From: Citrobacter telavivensis
GTDB taxonomy: Bacteria > Pseudomonadota > Gammaproteobacteria > Enterobacterales > Enterobacteriaceae
Direction of reading: 5' to 3'
Length of the DNA stretch: 64,000 bases
NCBI GenBank assembly: GCA_009363175.1
Contig: CP045203.1
Span: 1 to 64,000, forward strand
Shown: positions 17,360 to 25,944 of the stretch, one piece after another
How positions within the stretch are numbered: position 1 is the first letter of the stretch
Layout of the letters: every line of letters begins with the position of its first letter
Notes under the pieces: model-generated
The model's database searches: none
The model's input: only the letters and a program-made list of their open reading frames with translations
What the model was told of the DNA's origin: nothing
Made by a program: the position numbers and the translations under genes

Positions 17360-17788
17360 ATGAGTTGTCATGACAGAGACATCAATAAGATCCTTCAATC
17401 ATTCACTCACTTAATGGTTGAAGCAAAAAAAAGCATCTTTCATTCAAAATCAATGAAGGTTCAAGGTCTTCAGTTAGTAGATGAGTTATACATCCGTGCC
17501 CGGACGGGAAAAATGTCATACCTCGGTTCGTCGGTACTGGTAGTCGCAACCATTTCAGTGAAGACCCCAGGCAAAGGATTTTTCAGACAGTTACTCTCGA
17601 AATTAAAAGAAGCAGCTGAGACAAATAACTACATCTTAAAGGTTGAGAATGTCATCAGCACCGAACTTAGGGAGTTTCTTATCAGAGAGGGTTTTTCATT
17701 TCCTGGTGAACGGTGGATGTGCGGTTCCGGCTACTGGGCTCCATCATCACTTAGGCTTAATGACCAATTAAGCACCCTCCCCGTCTAA
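17360..17788 (+). CDS. Hypothetical protein, possibly GNAT-like
   Basis: 142 aa. The segment SVKTPGKGFFRQLLSKLKEAAETNN (about 69-93), then ILKVENVISTELREFLIREGF, resembles the acetyl-CoA-binding part of GNAT acetyltransferases (G-x-G then helix, strand, helix). The N-terminal part is not recognisable. It precedes a transglutaminase-like gene by 13 bp, so the two may be co-transcribed. Confidence 0.5.
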   Translation: MSCHDRDINKILQSFTHLMVEAKKSIFHSKSMKVQGLQLVDELYIRARTGKMSYLGSSVLVVATISVKTPGKGFFRQLLSKLKEAAETNNYILKVENVISTELREFLIREGFSFPGERWMCGSGYWAPSSLRLNDQLSTLPV

Positions 17789-17801
17789 TATGAGGCCGTA
17801 A

Positions 17802-18227
17802 ATGTTCATAACCCCTGAAGTTGCTTATGTCTGCGAGCTGTTACATAAATATGATGTACTTCCACTCGAATGTGATGGTCATACTATGGTTGTAAGTTGC
17901 CTGCTAGATAGATTCTGTATACCGCACCAGCGCATCGTTGGAGAAGTAACGTTGGCTGGAACTGGCCAGATAATTCGACCTCATCTGTGGATAGAGTATG
18001 ACGAATACATAATAGATTACCGCCTCCGCATGTGGGCAAGGAAAACCGAAGATAATGTTAGTCTAGTGCCTCATGGCATCTTTATCGAAGATAAAAGTCA
18101 GGCAATTTACACTGCTCAAAGAATTGCAAATAAAGCCATGATATCAGACTCGATAATTGATTTTATGACAGATGGGTTATGGACTAAGATTCTCCTAGAA
18201 ATCCCTGGTAAAAAAAGAATTACATAA
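17802..18227 (+). CDS. Small transglutaminase/papain-fold-like protein
   Basis: 141 aa. A Cys-His-Asp arrangement typical of transglutaminase-like proteins is visible: Cys33 in VVSCLLDRF, His61 in RPHLWIEY and Asp72 in IIDYRLRMW. The gene at 21862 encodes a protein with the same order, so two such genes flank the IS cluster. Activity and target are unknown, and the triad is inferred from spacing only. Confidence 0.5.
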   Translation: MFITPEVAYVCELLHKYDVLPLECDGHTMVVSCLLDRFCIPHQRIVGEVTLAGTGQIIRPHLWIEYDEYIIDYRLRMWARKTEDNVSLVPHGIFIEDKSQAIYTAQRIANKAMISDSIIDFMTDGLWTKILLEIPGKKRIT

Positions 18228-18379
18228 AGCAGGAGGATTAAGTTTGTTCATAAAGTTTTTCTTCACTGACACTCAAAGCAAAGATGTCTTTTTCCAAGCA
18301 CCAATCTTAGAAAATATTTGCTTTTCTACTGACTCAAGTTGGTTCATTAAAAGATGATAGTTGAATCGCCACGGATAAT

Positions 18380-19192
18380 CTAGACACTTCCGAGCCGTTG
18401 ATAATACTGGTTTTCATATTCTGTCGGTGAAATCTGATCGCTAGAACCATGCCGACGCTTACTGTTATAAAACATTTCGATGTAATCAAAAATATCGCTG
18501 CGGGCTTCTTCCCGCGTTCCGTAGATCTTTTTCTTTATCCGTTCGCGTTTCAACAATTGGAAAAAGCTTTCTGCAACCGCATTATCATGGCAGTTACCGC
18601 GACGGCTCATGCTGCCCTCCAGGCCGTGTGATTTCAGGAACGACTGCCACTCATGGCTTGTGTACTGACTGCCCTGATCCGAATGAACCAGCACCTGTTT
18701 TTGGGGATTACGCCGCCATACAGCCATCAGCAGTGCGTTCAGGACAATGTCCTTTGCCATCCGGGATTGCATGGACCAGCCGATAATTTTGCGTGAGAAC
18801 AGATCAACAACCACGGCAAGATACAGCCAGCCTTCGTGGGTTCTGATGTAGGTTATATCCGTTACCCAACGCTCATTCGGAGCATCCGGATTGAACTGTC
18901 GCTGGAGCCTGTTGGGCGACACGATACTGGCCTCGCCTTTACGTGCCCGCGGGCTCCGGTATCCGACCTGAGCCTTTATCCCGACACGTTTCATCAGTCG
19001 CCAGACTCTGTTCACTCCGCACTGTTGCCCGCTGTCCCGCAGATCCAGATGGATTTTACGATAACCATAGACGCATCCCGATTCCAGCCAGAACTGTTTA
19101 ATCTGTCCTGTCAGTCTCAGGTCTGCCTGATGGCGTTGTGAATGCGGCTGCTGAAGCCAGGCGTAAAAACCACTGGGATGAACATCCAGCAC
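18380..19192 (-). CDS. IS3-family transposase, OrfB (integrase domain)
   Basis: 270 aa from the first ATG; in vivo it is made mostly as the C-terminal part of a frameshifted OrfAB. It has the HTH_21 segment (GYRKIHLDLRD) and the rve integrase core with DDE residues: WVTDITYI, the second Asp in VHSDQGSQYTS and the Glu in AVAESFFQLLKRE. It cuts and joins the IS ends. Confidence 0.92.
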   Translation of the reverse strand: MLDVHPSGFYAWLQQPHSQRHQADLRLTGQIKQFWLESGCVYGYRKIHLDLRDSGQQCGVNRVWRLMKRVGIKAQVGYRSPRARKGEASIVSPNRLQRQFNPDAPNERWVTDITYIRTHEGWLYLAVVVDLFSRKIIGWSMQSRMAKDIVLNALLMAVWRRNPQKQVLVHSDQGSQYTSHEWQSFLKSHGLEGSMSRRGNCHDNAVAESFFQLLKRERIKKKIYGTREEARSDIFDYIEMFYNSKRRHGSSDQISPTEYENQYYQRLGSV

Positions 19193-19248
19193 CCGACAGA
19201 GCAGGCGAACAGGCCAGCAACAGGTGTTGTCACGGATAAAGGCGTACC

Positions 19249-19533
19249 TCAGTCGGACAGCTTTGCGAAGTACGCCGCGGCTTTTTTTAATATGTCCCGT
19301 TCGTCGGTAACCCGTTTCAGCTCTTTCTGGAGACGGCGGATCTCGGCCTGAACATCTGACTGTTCTTTATTAGTGGAAGAATCCGGACCGTACTTCTTTA
19401 TCCAGGCGTAAAGGCTGTGGGTGGTGATATCGAGACGTGTTGCAACGCTGGCAACAGAATAACCGCGATCAACAACCTGTTTGACTGCTTCAATTTTAAA
19501 CTCTTCGGGATAACGCTTACTGCTCATGGGCAC
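19249..19533 (-). CDS. IS3-family transposase, OrfA
   Basis: 94 aa. N-terminal helix-turn-helix (RYPEEFKIEAVKQVVDRGYS, then VASVATRLDITTHSLYAWIKK) and a C-terminal leucine-zipper-like coiled coil (IRRLQKELKRVTDERDILKK). It binds IS ends and regulates transposition. A run of seven A then G on the coding strand (19282-19288) is the likely -1 frameshift site producing OrfAB. Confidence 0.92.
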   Translation of the reverse strand: MPMSSKRYPEEFKIEAVKQVVDRGYSVASVATRLDITTHSLYAWIKKYGPDSSTNKEQSDVQAEIRRLQKELKRVTDERDILKKAAAYFAKLSD

Positions 19534-19857
19534 CTCTCTTTAAGCCATCTTAAATGACTCTGAGGTGTCTGTTAAACCCGTGGCGATTCAAGTCAGGAGT
19601 CTCAGCTCCAATGTTCCCTTCCCACTTTAGAATCAATTCACTTACCTTCCCTTTTAATGTTGCAAGGAGAACAAGCTGTTTCTTCGCGAATACAATCTCT
19701 TCCTGATGTATGTTTTTCTTTGCCATTGTAGTGTAGGTTCCATATCCATGTTGATTTATGTTAAGGATTACATTTTATTAACAATATTTTTATTGATTGT
19801 AAACACAAATCTCAATGGAATAGCATGAATTAAAGTCATCACGACCATTTTACCTAG

Positions 19858-21052
19858 GGAAGGTGCGAATAAGCGGGGAAATTCTTCTCGGCTGACTCAG
19901 TCATTTCATTTCTTCATGTTTGAGCCGATTTTTTCTCCCGTAAATGCCTTGAATCAGCCTATTTAGACCGTTTCTTCGCCATTTAAGGCGTTATCCCCAG
20001 TTTTTAGTGAGATCTCTCCCACTGACGTATCATTTGGTCCACCCGAAACAGGTTGGCCAGGGTGAATAACATCGCCAGTTGGTTATCGTTTTTCAGCAGC
20101 CCCTTGTATCTGGCTTTCACGAAGCCGAACTGCCGCTTGATGATGCGAAACGGGTGCTCCACCTTGGCACGGATGCTGGCTTTCATGTATTCGATGTTGA
20201 TGGCCGTTTTGTTCTTGCGTGGATGCTGTTTCAAGGTTCTTACCTTGCCGGGGCGCTCGGCGATCAGCCAGTCCACATCCACCTCGGCCAGCTCCTCGCG
20301 CTGTGGCGCCCCTTGGTAGCCGGCATCGGCTGAGACAAATTGCTCCTCTCCATGCAGCAGATTACCCAGCTGATTGAGGTCATGCTCGTTGGCCGCGGTG
20401 GTGACTAGGCTGTGGGTCAGGCCACTCTTGGCATCGACACCAATGTGGGCCTTCATGCCAAAGTGCCACTGATTGCCTTTCTTGGTCTGATGCATCTCCG
20501 GATCGCGTTGCTGCTCTTTGTTCTTGGTCGAGCTGGGTGCCTCAATGATGGTGGCATCGACCAAGGTGCCTTGAGTCATCATGACGCCTGCTTCGGCCAG
20601 CCAGCGATTGATGGTCTTGAACAATTGGCGGGCCAGTTGATGCTGCTCCAGCAGGTGGCGGAAATTCATGATGGTGGTGCGGTCAGGCAAGGCGCTATCC
20701 AGGGATAACCGGGCAAACAGACGCATGGAGGCGATTTCGTACAGAGCATCTTCCATCGCGCCATCGCTCAGGTTGTACCAATGCTGCATGCAGTGAATGC
20801 GTAGCATGGTTTCCAGCGGATAAGGTCGCCGGCCATTACCAGCCTTGGGGTAAAACGGCTCGATGACTTCCACCATGTTTTGCCATGGCAGAATCTGCTC
20901 CATGCGGGACAAGAAAATCTCTTTTCTGGTCTGACGGCGCTTACTGCTGAATTCACTGTCGGCGAAGGTAAGTTGATGACTCATGATGAACCCTGTTCCA
21001 TGGCTCCAGATGACAAACATGATCTCATATCAGGGACTTGTTCGCACCTTCC
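19858..21052 (-). mobile_element. Complete IS5
   Basis: 1,195 bp, exactly the length of IS5, with GGAAGGTGCGAA terminal repeats and CTAG duplications at 19854-19857 and 21053-21056. The clean 4-bp duplication shows a simple, probably recent insertion. Its tnp-start end is identical to the 67-bp remnant at 14187, in opposite orientation. Confidence 0.95.
20004..21020 (-). CDS. insH: IS5 transposase
   Basis: 338 aa (or 326 aa from an internal ATG at 20984), DDE transposase of the IS4/IS5 superfamily. Recognisable are LVDATIIEAPSS (first Asp), SADAGYQGA (second Asp) and the Y(2)R(3)K(6)E-like region around AKVEHPFRIIKRQFGF. It is nearly identical to InsH of E. coli IS5. Confidence 0.96.
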   Translation of the reverse strand: MFVIWSHGTGFIMSHQLTFADSEFSSKRRQTRKEIFLSRMEQILPWQNMVEVIEPFYPKAGNGRRPYPLETMLRIHCMQHWYNLSDGAMEDALYEIASMRLFARLSLDSALPDRTTIMNFRHLLEQHQLARQLFKTINRWLAEAGVMMTQGTLVDATIIEAPSSTKNKEQQRDPEMHQTKKGNQWHFGMKAHIGVDAKSGLTHSLVTTAANEHDLNQLGNLLHGEEQFVSADAGYQGAPQREELAEVDVDWLIAERPGKVRTLKQHPRKNKTAINIEYMKASIRAKVEHPFRIIKRQFGFVKARYKGLLKNDNQLAMLFTLANLFRVDQMIRQWERSH

Positions 21053-21133
21053 CTAGTAGTATCAGCATGATAGTAAGTGAAATCAGATTATAAAAAGCAG
21101 ATAGTCATATCGAACAAAAAGATAATTGAAATA

Positions 21134-21165
21134 AAACAAAAAACCATCACTGTTAAGTGATGGTT
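21134..21165 (-). terminator. Intrinsic terminator
   Basis: AACCATCAC / GTGATGGTT stem with a TGTTAA-type loop; on the minus strand it is followed by TTTTTTGTTTTATT. It lies just past the stop of the gene at 21195. Confidence 0.8.
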
Positions 21166-21194
21166 AATGATTTCAATATGGAATTATTTAGTAA

Positions 21195-21701
21195 TCAAAC
21201 AAAATAACCAGGATTATTAATCAGATCACTTTGTTGAGTACTATGTGCCATTTCAACAAATTCAGACACGCTTGTAATTTCATTGAGTGTGGTGATTGCG
21301 AATAATCGAAAAGAAAACTCTTTATTACCTTTTCTTGGGTAGATGTTCAGGAAAAAATTCAACTTTTGACCAACCGGACACATACTTGAAACCGCAGCAT
21401 AAGATTGTGTCTGTCTGAGGTACTGAGTGAGGAATTGAGCAAGATCAACACCCTCATCAGACGTTAACGACCTGGATGTCTGAACCTTTAATAACCTTAC
21501 AAGGTTATCTATGGCGGTCTGAATAGGAAGAAGTTCTATCTGAGGAACCTTCAAAAAATCAGCTATGATAATACCAAGTAACTGGCTCTGATCGTTCATG
21601 AAATTATGGATATAAAGAAAGTGTGAGTCACCGAATCTTTCAGCAGAATCATACTTAAAATTCCATTCATTCAATACTGCACTGTACTTCATTTTATTCA
21701 T
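21195..21701 (-). CDS. Hypothetical protein
   Basis: 168 aa, soluble, no signal peptide or membrane span. The region LTSDEGVDLAQFLTQYLRQTQSYAAVSS is helical and Gln-rich. No family recognised. It is a single-gene unit with its own terminator. Confidence 0.6.
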   Translation of the reverse strand: MNKMKYSAVLNEWNFKYDSAERFGDSHFLYIHNFMNDQSQLLGIIIADFLKVPQIELLPIQTAIDNLVRLLKVQTSRSLTSDEGVDLAQFLTQYLRQTQSYAAVSSMCPVGQKLNFFLNIYPRKGNKEFSFRLFAITTLNEITSVSEFVEMAHSTQQSDLINNPGYFV

Positions 21702-21861
21702 GGTTAGCTCCTCTTTATATAAAAAAAGATTAACGCAACATTCATCGGTGACGAAATTCTAAGACCCGTTAATTTCGCCCCCTATTGGGGTCATAAAAAA
21801 TTGTCACGCTACGGCCTGTCTGGCAGAATCCCCTGAAACCGATTTGCGATAAGTAACCCTG

Positions 21862-22260
21862 ATGAAAAACCTCATTAATGATGTTGCGACTGAAGCACGG
21901 GCATTACTGAACGGTATCCTCGCTGACTGTGATACCGATGACACAACGGGCACATGCCTATTTGCCAGTCTGCTATTAGCTCGTCTGGCACATAGCAAAG
22001 GGTTATCAGCTGTGATTAGAGGTGGCGATGGGAAATCTGACGGCGGGTTATTCACTATGTATGGCGGGTTCGGTCATTACTGGTGTGAGATCTCCAACAA
22101 CGATGAATTCCATATTGTTGATATATCGGCAGATCAATTTGGCTTCGAAGGAGTTATCGTTAAGAACATCAAAGAGGTAGAAGGCTGGCCACGTTACATC
22201 CCTGGAAACCAGGATGTCGTAAATGCTGGAGTTGAGGAGCTCTTCAACCACGGATACTAA
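21862..22260 (+). CDS. Small transglutaminase/papain-fold-like protein
   Basis: 132 aa. A likely catalytic triad is visible in the usual order: Cys32 in GTCLFASLLLARLAHSKG, His72 in GGFGHYWCEI and Asp87 in FHIVDISADQFG. The helix after Cys and the strands around His and Asp follow the transglutaminase-like pattern. No signal peptide. It could be a hydrolase or a degenerate binding protein. A relative with the same layout lies at 17802. Confidence 0.6.
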   Translation: MKNLINDVATEARALLNGILADCDTDDTTGTCLFASLLLARLAHSKGLSAVIRGGDGKSDGGLFTMYGGFGHYWCEISNNDEFHIVDISADQFGFEGVIVKNIKEVEGWPRYIPGNQDVVNAGVEELFNHGY

Positions 22261-22372
22261 ATGGTCGAGTCTAAGTGCGATTTATACACCTCAAAACGCC
22301 CCCATTCTCGATTCAAGAATTATTGATTTACAAGTAATATCAGAAATATTTAGTTCACTCTAAGGCAAGTGA

Positions 22373-23563
22373 ATGAAGAAGAAATTACCGTCATGGTCAC
22401 CAGCTGAAGATCTGAAGCTTATAAAAGGGCTTAAGGATGGTTACTCATTTGCAGCGCTTACGTCCATTCTTGGATACAATGAAAGGATAATCCAGTTAAG
22501 ATGTATCGAGTTGGATTTATACCTTCTCATAAGAGAAAATCTCTCCGAGCCTAACGAAATTACCCTCAAGCCTAACTCTTCAATCAGAGTGCCACCGGCT
22601 GAACCAGCTTCAGGTATAACTCTTAAAACCCTGCTAGATAATGGATGGGTAGCACACTGCATAAATGGTGAAAATGTTCTGTACTCTCCAGAATGGTGGC
22701 GAACAAGAAACACAAGCCTGTTAGTACCCGAAGATGAGGATACTGATCAGCTACATAAGAAAACATCTTCACACCTCATTACCGGTAAACCGTGGACTCC
22801 TGACGATACTCGGGTCTTACTTAAGGCGATACAACATGGTATCAGTAAAACGGCACTTGCCGAGCTTACCTTAAGAAGCCATCAATCCACTCTTCAGCAA
22901 CTTATAGAGCTTGGAATGATTACCGTGGGCGCTGAAGACGATTCATCTAGTACGGTTATATGGTTAAATAAAAAAATAAGTTCTGCGAAATTATCAAAAA
23001 AACGTTTTCTTGATGTCCTGCCACTAATCGAATTCGGCTGGCACATTGATGGATTCGACCTTACCGCCCCAGATTGGTGGAGCAAGCATATAGTGCTTAA
23101 TGAAATTATCTATGAAACCGTACCAGATAAAACCATTTCAAATTACCCGGCCAGAACTGACATTGATTGTGATAGTGAAAAACCACAACAAATTAAGGAA
23201 AGATCAGTGCCTGAACGGAACCAAAGAGAACCACAAAAACCAGCCAAATGGGTATGTGGAAACTATAAGTTTTTAATTACACTTCTATCTGAGCATCGTT
23301 CAATAGAAGTGATTGCCAAGAAAATGAATAGGACAGATGGCGCGATTAGGTCACGTCTACAGCATATCGGTATAACGCGTTACGAGAAACCAACAAAACC
23401 TGGTGAAAAAGGAAGTGTCATTAAAGCTACATCAATTTCTACAGATATCTTCAGAAACCAGCCATTTTTTGTGAAGAGATTACTCATAGATGCCGGATGG
23501 TCTGAAAAAAACAATGAATTGCATTGCCCGGTCTGGTGGAGCAATTATCCACACAACGTTTAA
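22373..23563 (+). CDS. Protein of three tandem HTH + GW...WW modules
   Basis: 396 aa with a clear internal triplication. Each unit begins with a Myb/SANT-like or HTH segment (about 6-47 SPAEDLKLIKGLKDGYS; 139-183 TPDDTRVLLKAIQHGIS; 296-334 NYKFLITLLSEHRSIEVIAK) and ends with a short domain having Gly-Trp and a Pro-x-Trp-Trp box (about 85-109 NGWVAH...SPEWW; 216-236 FGWHID...APDWW; 367-389 AGWSEK...CPVWW). The third HTH reads like a GcrA or RNAP-sigma-type recognition helix (RTDGAIRSRLQ). DNA binding is inferred. I know no family with this arrangement. Confidence 0.7.
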   Translation: MKKKLPSWSPAEDLKLIKGLKDGYSFAALTSILGYNERIIQLRCIELDLYLLIRENLSEPNEITLKPNSSIRVPPAEPASGITLKTLLDNGWVAHCINGENVLYSPEWWRTRNTSLLVPEDEDTDQLHKKTSSHLITGKPWTPDDTRVLLKAIQHGISKTALAELTLRSHQSTLQQLIELGMITVGAEDDSSSTVIWLNKKISSAKLSKKRFLDVLPLIEFGWHIDGFDLTAPDWWSKHIVLNEIIYETVPDKTISNYPARTDIDCDSEKPQQIKERSVPERNQREPQKPAKWVCGNYKFLITLLSEHRSIEVIAKKMNRTDGAIRSRLQHIGITRYEKPTKPGEKGSVIKATSISTDIFRNQPFFVKRLLIDAGWSEKNNELHCPVWWSNYPHNV

Positions 23564-23598
23564 CGGGCTTAGTCACGAACTCTACCCTGGAGAACTAT

Positions 23599-23787
23599 AT
23601 GTTTGATTATTTTAACAGACCATTTGACACTTTCGACTGGGCGCTGATTATAGGATGCGGAATCCTTTTTGTCGGGCACTTTATCTGGAAAATCTTCTTC
23701 AGCGATGAAGGCCGTAGGAAAATTGATAATGAAGCGCCGCCTCCAATCATGACTCAGAAAGTAGATGATGAAACGGATGGTAAATAA
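23599..23787 (+). CDS. Small single-pass membrane protein
   Basis: 62 aa with one hydrophobic span (WALIIGCGILFVGHFIWKIFF, about 14-34) and a charged C-terminal tail. ATG 23599 has GGAG at 7-nt spacing. It follows the triple-HTH gene by 35 bp and precedes a strong terminator, so both may form one unit. Function unknown. Confidence 0.6.
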   Translation: MFDYFNRPFDTFDWALIIGCGILFVGHFIWKIFFSDEGRRKIDNEAPPPIMTQKVDDETDGK

Positions 23788-23799
23788 GCACACAAAAAT

Positions 23800-23825
23800 A
23801 AAACGCCCTTAAGGGCGTTTTATTT
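23800..23825. terminator. Bidirectional terminator
   Basis: AAAACGCCCTT / AAGGGCGTTTT is a perfect 22-bp inverted repeat flanked by A and T runs, placed between convergent genes. Confidence 0.88.
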
Positions 23826-24799
23826 TATTTCGACAGATATTTAATATTAGACTCTATCAAATAAGTAAGCCTACGGCCATTTCTAACCGTCAGCAGTATA
23901 ATCACCACAAAAATTACGGCAAGTATAAAAAATATTAGAGCAGTACTTTTTATAATATATTTAATATAATTGGATTTAAGATCATTTCCCGACTTCCAAG
24001 CAGAAAGAGGATTTGAAGCAAGCGCACCAGACTTGTAACCAATGTCATAAATATGGTAATCAATAGCTTTATAAAGTTGTGAATCAAACAGTGTGTTTTT
24101 GTCTTTGACACTATCCTCTTTATATTCAGGCATTAACAAAACCAAGTTTCCAAGATGATTTTTATAATTGCTATCAGATACTTTTTCAGCAGTAATTATT
24201 ACACCTCTGAGTAACAGGCCATCGATATCTCCCAGTTTTTTTGCAGTAGCTGGTTTAGGATCTGCAAGTGCTTTTTCAACTGACTTTCTTAGTAAACTCC
24301 CTCTGTCTCCATAGATTTCATACAAAGAGTCCAAGTCTCCAGTTTTCATAGCAGTACTTATTTTGTCGGTATTGTATTTATAATTATGAGGCTCATCACC
24401 AAATGCAGCAATAAATAAATTAAACCCTACAAACAATACTATGCAACTTGTCATTATCTCAAGTTGTAAACCATTCCCATTAATAATTGCCCCTAGTATT
24501 ACAATCAATATACATACACCCACACCAACTCTTCCATATATGGAAATAAATGATCCTATCGTATCAAAAGCATTTTCAGGAACTAACTCATTGGAGCGTA
24601 GAATGTTGAATATATCGTCAGAAACCTGTTTGACTTGCTCATCTACTGGCATGTCTGATGGAATACAAAACCATAATATTAGAAATATAATAGCGAAGAT
24701 TAGAGATATAGCTAAGGTAAAATATATAGCTCTATCACGCTTCCGTCTAATAGCATTCTCAACATCATCATATGGATTACTTTGTCTGATTCTAGCCAT
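23825..24799 (-). CDS. Membrane protein, third gene of klaABC-like operon
   Basis: 324 aa. Three or four hydrophobic spans near residues 27-47, 92-112, 115-135 and 295-317 enclose a long soluble region. ATG 24799 follows GAGGA. It is the last gene of a three-gene operon whose middle product looks TelA-like. IncP plasmids have the same order and similar sizes: klaA, klaB/telA, and membrane protein klaC/telB. I cannot confirm homology to KlaC by eye, so the assignment is by position. Confidence 0.5.
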   Translation of the reverse strand: MARIRQSNPYDDVENAIRRKRDRAIYFTLAISLIFAIIFLILWFCIPSDMPVDEQVKQVSDDIFNILRSNELVPENAFDTIGSFISIYGRVGVGVCILIVILGAIINGNGLQLEIMTSCIVLFVGFNLFIAAFGDEPHNYKYNTDKISTAMKTGDLDSLYEIYGDRGSLLRKSVEKALADPKPATAKKLGDIDGLLLRGVIITAEKVSDSNYKNHLGNLVLLMPEYKEDSVKDKNTLFDSQLYKAIDYHIYDIGYKSGALASNPLSAWKSGNDLKSNYIKYIIKSTALIFFILAVIFVVIILLTVRNGRRLTYLIESNIKYLSK

Positions 24800-24822
24800 A
24801 GCACATCCTCTAAATTTAACTA

Positions 24823-25938
24823 TTATTTGGAAGACAGTTCTTTTGCTACCATAAAACGCTTCTCCTTCCATTGCGCTGCGCGAGCTTCAAGCTGGGTATG
24901 TTGCGTCTTGGCTCGGTCGTGGATTTTTTTAATTTCTCGACCGGCCTCATTGATCTGGTTTGATATGTAATCAATTGTCTCAACATCATATACAGTACGA
25001 TTAGCTGTTTTGGCTACACGAATACTGCTCTCTTTTACTAACAAAGCTTGACGTCTGGCTTGTTGATTTACAGAATCACCAATTGCCTGAATCAGTAATG
25101 AGCTTTTATCACTCCTTTCGGCCTGGTCAATAATAAGATGGCTGCGTTTAGAAGATGGTATCGTTACTTTAATAATAGTTTCAAACTGGTCTACCATCGA
25201 GAGGTTATTGAACTTCATCATTTTCATCATCTTTAGGTCTTCAAATGCCTTTTGTTGTTCCGTGATCATGTCATTTCGACGTTTTGTTATGAGGGCGATT
25301 TGATGTTCAATATTCATTGCTTCCATGCTCAGCATGGTATTATCAGGCTGATTTTTTAGTTCCTTACGAATAGAAGCCTGAACTGTTTGTAACTTCTCCA
25401 GAATGTAATAGGCAGCTACAATGTTAACCCCTGTATTTTTTACACTAGTTAAAGCTTGGTCATACATTCCATCAATATTTTTATTCATTTCAAACAACCC
25501 CTCCGATATGCTTTCGATATCCGAGGTTAAAATATCGATTTGTCCTTTAACTGAATCAAATCTTGACATTGCACTAAAATGAAGACCGATGGCTTTCATT
25601 ATGAAAGGCCCAACATACGGTATCCGTGACAGTTTCTTTTGAAGATAACTTGGTTCGACTGCATTACTGACTTCACGAGCCAGTGCAACAATCTCATTCA
25701 GAGTCTCTCCCTTCTTGCCCTGAGATGATGAGCTGACGCTGAGAAGGAGGTTATCAAGATAATTAATATCAGTAGTGTCCTCCAATCGTCCAAAGTTATG
25801 CGCGGCATCAATATCACCAATCTGGAAAGATCTGACTGCATCTTTTATTGATGATTCCATACTTACATCAACAGCATATTTATCAAATTCCTTAGCCACT
25901 TTGACATCTAATATATCAATACTATTTATGATCTTCAT
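24823..25938 (-). CDS. TelA/KlaB-like protein
   Basis: 371 aa, mostly helical and coiled coil. The central and C-terminal part (QTVQASIRKELKN, a run of long helices, IVAAYYILEKLQ, then LIDQAERSDKSSLLIQAI and ANRTVYDVETIDYISNQINE) has the layout of the TelA toxic-anion-resistance family, which runs from kilA operons of IncP plasmids to chromosomal tellurite genes. ATG 25938 follows AAGGTGAG and lies 6 bp after the preceding stop. Tellurite resistance should not be assumed. Confidence 0.6.
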   Translation of the reverse strand: MKIINSIDILDVKVAKEFDKYAVDVSMESSIKDAVRSFQIGDIDAAHNFGRLEDTTDINYLDNLLLSVSSSSQGKKGETLNEIVALAREVSNAVEPSYLQKKLSRIPYVGPFIMKAIGLHFSAMSRFDSVKGQIDILTSDIESISEGLFEMNKNIDGMYDQALTSVKNTGVNIVAAYYILEKLQTVQASIRKELKNQPDNTMLSMEAMNIEHQIALITKRRNDMITEQQKAFEDLKMMKMMKFNNLSMVDQFETIIKVTIPSSKRSHLIIDQAERSDKSSLLIQAIGDSVNQQARRQALLVKESSIRVAKTANRTVYDVETIDYISNQINEAGREIKKIHDRAKTQHTQLEARAAQWKEKRFMVAKELSSK

Positions 25939-25944
25939 GTTATC

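Larger units (their letters stand above)
18362..19590 (-). mobile_element. IS3-family insertion sequence
   Basis: 1,229 bp with imperfect terminal inverted repeats (TGAATCGCCACGG at both ends) and 3-bp AGT target duplications at 18359-18361 and 19591-19593, so it appears intact. It contains orfA and orfB on the minus strand in overlapping frames with an A7G slippery site. Confidence 0.92.
18273..19728 (-). pseudogene. Small gene disrupted by IS3-family insertion and a frameshift
   Basis: Joining the DNA either side of the IS3 element, and removing one AGT duplication, gives a continuous minus-strand frame: QLVLLATLKGKVSELILK, then WEGNIGAETPDYHLL, then MNQLESVEKQIFSKIGAWKK and a stop at 18273. 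The start ATG at 19728 (MAKKNIHQEE) is in another frame; the shift falls in the A-run at about 19678-19682. The product would be about 76 aa, helical, of unknown function. Confidence 0.5.

Noticed and set aside
14187..21052. Composite transposon bounded by two IS5 copies
   Set aside because: The left copy is only a 67-bp end in opposite orientation and the right copy has its own CTAG duplication, so it inserted separately.
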